A DNA stretch of 64,000 nucleotides from JAXMAF01 sp046350555 (GTDB lineage Bacteria; Planctomycetota; Phycisphaerae; Phycisphaerales; SM1A02): NCBI GenBank assembly GCA_046350555.1, contig JAXMAF010000005.1, positions 395,722 through 459,721 on the forward strand, in the 5' to 3' direction. How positions within the stretch are numbered: the first letter of the stretch is position 1; every line of letters begins with the position of its first letter. The position numbers and the translations under genes were made by a program. Under the pieces are notes generated by a model. The model made no database searches. It saw only the letters and a program-made list of their open reading frames with translations, and was not told where the DNA came from. Of the stretch, positions 54,184 through 60,324 are shown one piece after another.

Positions 54184-55020
54184 GTGTCGCCCATGGTGTT
54201 CATGATCGCCGCCTTCGCGTCGTCCGTCGCGGCGGGCTTCCTCGGCGCGTTGCTCGGGCTCGGCGGCGGCATCATCGTGGTGCCGGTGCTGACGCTGCTT
54301 CTCGGGCTGGACATCCGCTACGCGATCGGCGCTTCGATCGTCTCGGTCATCGCGACCAGCAGCGCCGCCGGCGCGGCCTACGTGCGCGACCACCTGGCGA
54401 ACGTCCGCGTCGCGATGTTCCTGGAGGTCGCGACGACCATCGGCGCGCTTGGCGGGGCGATGCTCGCCGGCGTGCTCGATCCGCGGTGGCTCTACATCGT
54501 CTTCGGGCTGGTGCTGGGCGCGGTCTCGTTGGCCATGCTTCGCCATTCCGAGGAGGCCCACGGTGCGCCATCGCGACGCGATCCATTGAGCGACCGCCTG
54601 AAGCTCGGCGGGCGCATCCACGATCCGAGGACGGCGTCGATGCGCGAGTACGCCGTGGTGCGCCCCCGGCTCGGGTTCGGGGTCAGTGTCGTGGCCGGCG
54701 GGCTGAGCGGACTGCTCGGCGTGGGCGGCGGCGTCATGAAGGTGCCGATGATGACCCTCGGCATGGGCATGCCGATGAAGGCCGCGACGGCCACGAGCAA
54801 CCTGATGATCGGCGTCACGGCGGCGGCGAGCGCAGGCGTCTACTTCTCGCGCGGCGACATCGAACCGTTCGTCGCGGGACCGGTGGCGGTGGGAATCCTG
54901 GTCGGCGCCCTGACCGGCGCGCGGACGCTCGGGCGAATCCAGAGCCGTGCGCTGCGCATCGCCTTCACGATCGTGATGCTCGTGGTCGCCGTGCAGATGC
55001 TGCACAAGGGGCTGGCATGA
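54184..55020 (+). CDS. TauE/SafE-family anion exporter
   Basis: 278 residues and about eight TM helices arranged as two related halves. Each half opens with the family's glycine-rich motif: ASSVAAGFLGALLGLGGGII and VAGGLSGLLGVGGGVMKVP. Others include SIVSVIATSSAAGAAYVRD and ATSNLMIGVTAAASAGVYFS. Family members export sulfite, sulfoacetate or other small anions. GTG 54184 is chosen over the in-frame ATG 54193 because of the TACCGT box at leaderless spacing. It overlaps the DUF1634 gene by ATGA (55017-55020), the usual partner arrangement. Confidence 0.88.
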   Translation: MSPMVFMIAAFASSVAAGFLGALLGLGGGIIVVPVLTLLLGLDIRYAIGASIVSVIATSSAAGAAYVRDHLANVRVAMFLEVATTIGALGGAMLAGVLDPRWLYIVFGLVLGAVSLAMLRHSEEAHGAPSRRDPLSDRLKLGGRIHDPRTASMREYAVVRPRLGFGVSVVAGGLSGLLGVGGGVMKVPMMTLGMGMPMKAATATSNLMIGVTAAASAGVYFSRGDIEPFVAGPVAVGILVGALTGARTLGRIQSRALRIAFTIVMLVVAVQMLHKGLA

Positions 55021-55607
55021 CGGATGCGCCGCGACATGGATCCCCAGAGGATCCCTCGACTGCTCCGGCGACTGCTCCGGCGACTGCTCCGGCGGCTGGA
55101 CCGGGGGCTGGACCGTCGGAAGGCTCTACGACCGGCCCGTCGGAAGGCCCGGCGACTGGCCCAATGAAGGCGCCGACGGCCGGGTCGCCGGGGCGTCCGG
55201 CGCCGCGCGACGAAGCGCCTCTCGCCGAGACCGAGCGCGTCGAGATCGCGGTCGGCCTCGTGCTGCGGAGCGGTGTCGTGACCAGTCTCGGCCTGATGGT
55301 CCTCGGCATCGTGCTGGTGGTGGCGCGATCCCCCGGTGCGCTTCGCGATCCCTCGGCGATGGCGCAGTTCGTCGGCGCCGAGGCCAAGCGGCCCAGCACC
55401 CTCGGAGCGATCATCCACGGCCTCGAGGCGCTGCATCCGGAGTCGGTCGTTGCGCTGGGGTTGTTGGTGCTCATCGCGACGCCGATTGCGCGCGTGACCG
55501 TTTCGGTCGTCGCCTTCTGGAGCATGAGGGACCGCCTCTTCGCGGCGATCACGGGACTCGTGCTCGTCATCCTGCTGGTGTCGTTTGCGCTCGGGCGGGC
55601 GGGGTAG
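55017..55607 (+). CDS. DUF1634 membrane protein, partner of the TauE exporter
   Basis: 196 residues. The first 65 are low complexity (TAPATAPATAPAAGPGAGP and PSEGPATGPMKAPTAGSPG), encoded partly by a 12-bp tandem repeat (GGCGACTGCTCC, near 55067-55100). Three TM helices follow (VVTSLGLMVLGIVLVVA, VVALGLLVLIATPIARVTVS, ITGLVLVILLVSFALG) with ALHPESVVALGLLVLIATP, matching DUF1634. It starts within the TauE stop codon. A role as accessory subunit of the exporter is inferred from this common pairing. Confidence 0.85.
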   Translation: MTDAPRHGSPEDPSTAPATAPATAPAAGPGAGPSEGSTTGPSEGPATGPMKAPTAGSPGRPAPRDEAPLAETERVEIAVGLVLRSGVVTSLGLMVLGIVLVVARSPGALRDPSAMAQFVGAEAKRPSTLGAIIHGLEALHPESVVALGLLVLIATPIARVTVSVVAFWSMRDRLFAAITGLVLVILLVSFALGRAG

Positions 55608-55830
55608 GGGAATCGAAAGGCTGCTGCGCGGCGCACTCAGGAGCGGGGGACCAGCTCCGATGCGCGATCGTTGCCGACGATGTGACGCCAGCGTCGATGT
55701 CGCACGGGCGAGCACGACGTGCAACCGACGGCCCGCACGTCCGCCGCCGCAGGTGGCTTCCCGATTCCTCGGCCGCCATCGGCGTACCCTTCCGCCCTTC
55801 GCACCCCTTCGATCCACGACACGACCACAC

Positions 55831-57315
55831 ATGCCCCCACGTCCCATCGCACTCGCCGCCGGCGACGGCATCGGTCCCGAGATCATGGACGCGGTCCTCG
55901 CGATCTTCCGCGCCGCCGACGTCCACAAGCATCTGGAATTCGTCCCCGTCGAGATGGGCCGGCGCGTCTTCGACGCAGGCAACGCCCGAGGGATGACCGA
56001 CGCCTGCATCTCGACCGTCGAGGCGTGCGGCATCCTCTTCAAGGGTCCGCTCGAGACGCCCAAGGGTGGCGGCGGCAAGTCGATCAACGTGACGGCGCGG
56101 AAGATCTGGAACGCCTTCGCGAACCTGCGCCACTTCCAGACCCTTCCGGGCGTCGAGACGCCCTACACGCGCGTGGGAATCCACGTCAACTTCCACATCG
56201 TCCGCGAGAACATCGAGGACACCTACGGCGGCATCGAGCACCGGCTGAGCAACGACACCTTCCAGTGCAAGCGGATCATCTCCGCGCCGGGGTCGGATCT
56301 CGTCTCGCGCTTCGCGTTCCAGACGGCGCGGCGACAGGGGTTGAAACGGGTCCACTGCGGCCACAAGGCCAACATCATGAAGATGACCGACGGGCTTTTC
56401 CTCGAGCGGTTCCGGGCGGCCGCGAAGGACTTCCCCGACATCGAGCATGGCGACGTGATCGTCGATGCGCTCTGCATGAACCTGGTGATGCGCCCGCAGG
56501 AGTACCAGATGGTGGTGCTGCCGAACCTCCAGGGCGACATCGTGAGCGACCTCGCCGCAGGGCTCGTCGGCGGGCTTGGCTTCGCGCCCTCGGCCAACAT
56601 CGGCGCGCACATCTCGATCTTCGAGGCCGTTCATGGCACGGCGCCGGACATCGCCGGCCGCGGCATCGCGAACCCGACGGCCGTGCTCCTCTCCGGGCTC
56701 ATGATGCTCCGTCACCTGGGCATGCACGACCACGCCGCGACGATCGAGAACGCGCTCCTCGCCGCGCTCGAGGAAGGCGTGCGCACCGGCGACTTCGGCG
56801 ACCAAACCAGGAAACCGCTCGGCACGAGCGACTACGCCAGGGCGATCGCCGACCGACTGGGACGCGAGCCGAAGACGGTTCCCGCCGTCGTCTCGCCGGG
56901 CGGTGATTCGCCGACCTTGTCGCGCCCCGAGAAGCCGCGGCACCAGGAGGTCATCCGCACCTTCACCAACGTCATCAGCCACGTCGTCGGTTGCGACGTC
57001 TACCTCGACACGCCGCTCTCGACGATCTCGCTCGCGGAAGAGATGAACCGTGCCGCCGCCGACAGCCCGTTCAAGCTCACGCTGATCTCGAACCGCGGCA
57101 CGCTGGTCTGGCCGACTGGCTCGGTGTACACCGAGTGCGTCGACTACTGGCGCGTCCGCTTCGAGCTGCGCGACGGGGTGGCGCCCGGCACCTTCGGCCA
57201 GGCGCGGACGATCGCGCTGCTCGATCGCATCGCCGAGAAGTTCATCGTGTGCTCGTATGAACTGCTGCGCACGTTCGATGGCGTGCGGGGGTACTCGGTC
57301 GCGCAAGGGCAGTGA
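55831..57315 (+). CDS. icd: NADP-type isocitrate dehydrogenase with C-terminal extension
   Basis: 494 residues, the length of the Thermus-type enzyme, which carries a C-terminal extension beyond the normal 330-400 residue catalytic core. It oxidatively decarboxylates isocitrate to 2-oxoglutarate. Motifs: AAGDGIGPEIMDAVLAIF, KGGGGKSINVTARKIWNAFA, FHIVRENIEDTYGGIEHR, VHCGHKANIMKMTDG, GDVIVDALCMNLVMRPQEY, LQGDIVSDLAAGLVGGLGFA and EAVHGTAPDIAGRGIANPTA. The extension begins after AIADRLGREPKTVPAVVSPG. Start ATG 55831. A short remnant of this gene's 3' part is found at 63024-63121. Confidence 0.93.
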   Translation: MPPRPIALAAGDGIGPEIMDAVLAIFRAADVHKHLEFVPVEMGRRVFDAGNARGMTDACISTVEACGILFKGPLETPKGGGGKSINVTARKIWNAFANLRHFQTLPGVETPYTRVGIHVNFHIVRENIEDTYGGIEHRLSNDTFQCKRIISAPGSDLVSRFAFQTARRQGLKRVHCGHKANIMKMTDGLFLERFRAAAKDFPDIEHGDVIVDALCMNLVMRPQEYQMVVLPNLQGDIVSDLAAGLVGGLGFAPSANIGAHISIFEAVHGTAPDIAGRGIANPTAVLLSGLMMLRHLGMHDHAATIENALLAALEEGVRTGDFGDQTRKPLGTSDYARAIADRLGREPKTVPAVVSPGGDSPTLSRPEKPRHQEVIRTFTNVISHVVGCDVYLDTPLSTISLAEEMNRAAADSPFKLTLISNRGTLVWPTGSVYTECVDYWRVRFELRDGVAPGTFGQARTIALLDRIAEKFIVCSYELLRTFDGVRGYSVAQGQ

Positions 57316-57506
57316 GGCGCGGCTTGCGCCGCGGCGCTGCTTCGCAGCGATGAGGAGTCGCGGCGGTGGCCGCGACGGGGTTTCGCCGGGTGTCGATGCT
57401 GCGGCACTTCCGGACGAGTTGATCGACGATCCGGGCGATGCACCGTGCCGCATCATCGAGACCCGGCACTTCAGTGGGCCGGCTGCGCCGGCAACGCTCC
57501 GGTCCA

Positions 57507-57512
57507 TATCGT
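57507..57512 (+). promoter_or_regulatory. -10 box, leaderless start of the gene at 57519
   Basis: TATCGT with first base 12 nt before ATG 57519. Confidence 0.4.
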
Positions 57513-57518
57513 CTCGCC

Positions 57519-58991
57519 ATGTCGGGGACTTCCGAGGATCGTCTTGAAGTGTCGGGGTCGCGGGCACCACTTCCCGTCGCGCCCGTTCGCTGCCCTGAGT
57601 GTGGCTGGGACACGTCGTCGCTCGCAGCGCCGCGACGATCGCCCTGGCATTGGCGCACGATGTTGCCGGCAATCATCGCCGTCGTCGCTGCGGTCGCCAT
57701 TGCGACATGGATCGCGAGAACCCCCGCGACCTTGACCGTCGGCTCAGGCTCGCCCATTGCCGCGATCGTCCAGCCGCTGTGGACGCCCGCTGAAGTGGAA
57801 GCGCTGGCGAAGGGGCAAGGCACCCGACGCGGACTGCTCGATCCGGTGCGTGCCCAAGCTCGACAATTGGCGAGCCGGATGGCACAGCCGGGCGAGAACG
57901 CCGTCGCGCTGTCGTTCGTCCGCCCCGGCAACGACCGGCACGGCGGCGCCCTGTTCGGCTGGCCGATCGCATGGTGGAGCCGTACGGATCTCTCTCGCTG
58001 GGACGACGCGGCTGCGCGAACCGGACTCAGGCCCTTGACCACGGATCCAACGGCGGGTCCCGTCACCAACCCGTACCAGAGCGTTCGCCCCGGTGCGGCG
58101 GTCGAACCTCGACCGTTGTGGTGGTGGCAGGACGGCACGCTCTGGTACCGGCCTGCGGTGGAGTCCACCGGCGGCGTTCTGCGCTGGTCGGGACTGCGCG
58201 TCACCGGGATCGTCGGCTCGCTCGGGCTGGTCGCGCTGTGCTGGGGAGTCGCCGCGCTCACGGTGTGGGTGATCAACGTCCGGCGGGCGCGGCGGCGGGT
58301 CGCGCCGGTCGGTCCGTGGCAGGGGCGTGTGATCGCGGCGGCAGTGGTCGTGGCGCTCCTGGCGATGGCGGTCGCGACCTACGCGCCGCGCGATTCACTG
58401 TCGACCGAGGAAAACGGCGCCTTGCGCCGCGGTCCTCCGCGCCTCCCGGGCGTCGACCTCGGTCCGAGTGCGCGCGTCGCCGTGGCGGTGCTCGACGAAC
58501 ATTCCGATGATCCGGATCGCGACCGGTGGCTCGCCGCCGCCATCCTTACAGCGTTGCCCGGCGCGCCAGCGCCCGGGACGTTGCTTGCCGCTCGCTTCGA
58601 ACCCGGATCGCGCATGTTTGGCACGCGCACGAGCTTCAACGACCGCCTGCAAGTCATGGCCGTGACCGAGGCCACCTACACGAAGCTGGACCACGACGAC
58701 CCGTGGGCGATGCGACCCGCGCCCGAGCCGGTCGCGGTTCCGGCGGGCACGCAATGGAGATTCGACGCTCCGTACCTGCGCATCACCCGCGCCGCGAGCG
58801 ACGCGGAGAATCAATCGACGGAGATCACGGTCGACCTCTCGATGGTGGGGACGATCGCGTTGATCGTCTTCGGCATCTGGTTCGTGCCGTTCATGATCGG
58901 GCGAACGGTCCGGACAGTCGTCGTGCGCCGACGTCGTCGCGCGAACGGCTGCCTCGCATGCGGGCACGGGTTGAGTCCGCCGGGGATGTAA
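57519..58991 (+). CDS. Membrane protein with zinc-ribbon halves at both ends
   Basis: 490 residues. Near the N-terminus is VRCPECGWDTSS, and at the extreme C-terminus NGCLACGHGLSPPGM. Each supplies one C-x2-C pair, so together they could build a zinc ribbon. TM segments lie at about 49-66 (MLPAIIAVVAAVAIATWI), 230-260, 280-300 and 440-465 (TIALIVFGIWFVPFMIG). The two soluble regions between them are not recognisable. CPECG-type starts are frequent in planctomycete membrane proteins. ATG 57519 fits the leaderless promoter. The stop TAA (58989-58991) lies in the first bases of repeat copy 9. A fragment of a paralogue is found at 60157-60217. Confidence 0.75.
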   Translation: MSGTSEDRLEVSGSRAPLPVAPVRCPECGWDTSSLAAPRRSPWHWRTMLPAIIAVVAAVAIATWIARTPATLTVGSGSPIAAIVQPLWTPAEVEALAKGQGTRRGLLDPVRAQARQLASRMAQPGENAVALSFVRPGNDRHGGALFGWPIAWWSRTDLSRWDDAAARTGLRPLTTDPTAGPVTNPYQSVRPGAAVEPRPLWWWQDGTLWYRPAVESTGGVLRWSGLRVTGIVGSLGLVALCWGVAALTVWVINVRRARRRVAPVGPWQGRVIAAAVVVALLAMAVATYAPRDSLSTEENGALRRGPPRLPGVDLGPSARVAVAVLDEHSDDPDRDRWLAAAILTALPGAPAPGTLLAARFEPGSRMFGTRTSFNDRLQVMAVTEATYTKLDHDDPWAMRPAPEPVAVPAGTQWRFDAPYLRITRAASDAENQSTEITVDLSMVGTIALIVFGIWFVPFMIGRTVRTVVVRRRRRANGCLACGHGLSPPGM

Positions 58992-59105
58992 TGCGGAATC
59001 CAGTTGATCCTCGCGCGTTGTGGTGCAGGCCTCTGGCCTGCCCGGCAGCCGAGACGGCTGCACCACAGCGCCGCCCGCGCGAGGATCAACTGGAGTCCGT
59101 ATTAC
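58988..59105. repeat. Variant hairpin repeat, copy 9 (same ends, different core)
   Basis: A near-perfect 118-bp palindrome. The left arm GTAATGCGGAATCCAGTTGA plus TCCTCGCGCG matches the reverse complement of the right arm over 30 bp with two mismatches. Inside it a second pair, TGTGGTGCAG and its complement CTGCACCACA, closes another stem. The outer ends match those of copies 1-8, but the core is unrelated. The TAA stop of the upstream gene lies in its first bases. Confidence 0.92.
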
Positions 59106-59217
59106 GTCCGAGCCGCGAGCGCGAGCCTTGGCGTTGTCGTCATCTCGCCTCGCGAGCGAGGGCGAGCGCGCCCGAAGCGTCGCCGCGGTGCCCTGCCTTT
59201 CGCACAATCGCCACGAG

Positions 59218-59223
59218 TACACT
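59218..59223 (+). promoter_or_regulatory. -10 box, leaderless start of the gene pair at 59230
   Basis: TACACT with first base 12 nt before GTG 59230. Confidence 0.45.
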
Positions 59224-59229
59224 CACCGC

Positions 59230-59553
59230 GTGACACCGCAGGTACACGATCGCGTCAGCCTGGAGATGGCGTCCCGAGTCGCTCGCGACCTCCCACAACG
59301 CCCTGATTGGCTTGCGTTGGCCACGCAGAACCTCGATCGCTGGTCGCGGCGCAACCACGACTCGCCGGGGTTGCTTCGTTGCTACGACGAGTGGCGGGCG
59401 ATCCTCGGCCGCCCGCTCGACGACGTGATTGGTGTCCTCACCAGCATGGACGACGAATCGGTCAGGCTGCGTCACAACTCTCCGTTCGTAGGGATCCTGT
59501 CGCCGGCTGAAGTCTGGGAAATCAAGCGCCGAGTTCGCGATGAAGCGACATGA
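59230..59553 (+). CDS. Small antitoxin-like protein
   Basis: 107 residues from GTG 59230. The N-terminal 70 residues are helical and charged (VSLEMASRVARDLPQRPDWL, ALATQNLDRWSRRNHDSPGL). The C-terminus reads LRHNSPFVGILSPAEVWEIK followed by RRVRDEA, a pattern seen in small partners of nucleotidyltransferase-like genes. Its last 14 bases overlap the start of the DUF6036-like gene, so the two are coupled. It may be the antitoxin or binding partner. An upstream in-frame ATG would lie inside the repeat region and is rejected in favour of the leaderless GTG. Confidence 0.6.
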   Translation: MTPQVHDRVSLEMASRVARDLPQRPDWLALATQNLDRWSRRNHDSPGLLRCYDEWRAILGRPLDDVIGVLTSMDDESVRLRHNSPFVGILSPAEVWEIKRRVRDEAT

Positions 59554-60070
59554 GCTGGAGCATGTGATCCGCGCCTCGGCGGGAATCACGGGCGCCGACG
59601 AGTTCGTGATCGTCGGATCGCAGGCGATCCTCGCGCAGTATCCACGCGCCCCAGGTGAGCTGACGATGTCGGTCGAAGCCGATGTCTTCACGTTCAGGTC
59701 GGCGGAAGACGCCGACCTGATCGACGGCTCCATTGGCGAGGGTTCACCGTTCCACCAGACGTTCGGCTACTACGCGCACGGTATCTCGGAACGAGCTGTC
59801 GTCCTTCCGGCCGGCTGGCGAGAGCGCCTGGTGCGTGTGCGGAACGAGAATACCAACGGAGCGACCGGGCTCTGCCTGGAAGTCCACGATCTTGCGATCT
59901 CCAAGCTGGCTGCGGGCCGGAAGAAGGACATCGACTTCATCCGGGCGCTGCTGAAGCATCGGCTTGCCGATGTCGAGACGATGCGAGCGCGACTGGCAAT
60001 GACGAACGTCGAACCTCGACTGCGCACGGCTTGCGAACGGCGGCTGAAGGATCTCTCGATCGTTGCGTGA
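59540..60070 (+). CDS. DUF6036/nucleotidyltransferase-like protein (toxin-like)
   Basis: 176 residues. The N-terminal region has the nucleotidyltransferase-type pattern EFVIVGSQAILAQYPRAP with MSVEADVFTF, where Gly-Ser and an acidic pair would face the nucleotide. A helical half follows (LCLEVHDLAISKLAAGRKKD, IDFIRALLKHRLADVETMRA). Relatives are found in AbiEii/MNT-HEPN-like toxin-antitoxin pairs. The short partner upstream overlaps by 14 bp. The TGA stop (60068-60070) is the first codon of repeat copy 8. The pair lies between two repeat copies. Confidence 0.7.
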   Translation: MKRHELEHVIRASAGITGADEFVIVGSQAILAQYPRAPGELTMSVEADVFTFRSAEDADLIDGSIGEGSPFHQTFGYYAHGISERAVVLPAGWRERLVRVRNENTNGATGLCLEVHDLAISKLAAGRKKDIDFIRALLKHRLADVETMRARLAMTNVEPRLRTACERRLKDLSIVA

Positions 60071-60153
60071 TACGCGTCACAGTCGATTCTCACGCCCCAC
60101 CCAACCCAGTTCCGCCGTAAGACGCCGCTGTGGGCAAGTGGTCGAACGCATGG
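60068..60153 (-). repeat. Dispersed hairpin repeat, copy 8 (truncated)
   Basis: Reverse copy starting TGATACGCGTCACAGTCGAT and running to GTCGAACGCATGG, where it breaks off. The last roughly 20 bp (the inverted partner of its start) are missing and are replaced by a fragment of a duplicated gene. Its first three bases are the stop codon of the toxin-like gene. Confidence 0.88.
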
Positions 60154-60156
60154 CAA

Positions 60157-60217
60157 GACGATCGCCCTGGCATTGGCGCACCCTGCCGCCGGCGATCGCG
60201 GCGGCGATCGGCGTTGC
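60157..60217 (+). pseudogene. Fragment of a paralogue of the gene at 57519
   Basis: GACGATCGCCCTGGCATTGG followed by CGCA is identical to 57634-57657. The following bases stay similar and still translate as SPWHWRTLPPAIAAAIGVAA, against SPWHWRTMLPAIIAVVAAVA in the intact gene. Nothing else of the gene is present. It directly abuts the broken end of repeat copy 8. Confidence 0.7.
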
Positions 60218-60324
60218 CGCGCAAGGCGCCGCGCGGCGTCTAGGCGATGCCGGCGTACGAGTGGCTGATGGCGACTTGACGCGCGGTGCAAGACGATCGC
60301 TGCGCACCACGCGTCACTCGCGCG

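Noticed and set aside
58992..59229. Longer N-terminus of the gene at 59230
   Set aside because: The upstream in-frame codons translate the palindromic repeat, and a leaderless-type promoter precedes GTG 59230.
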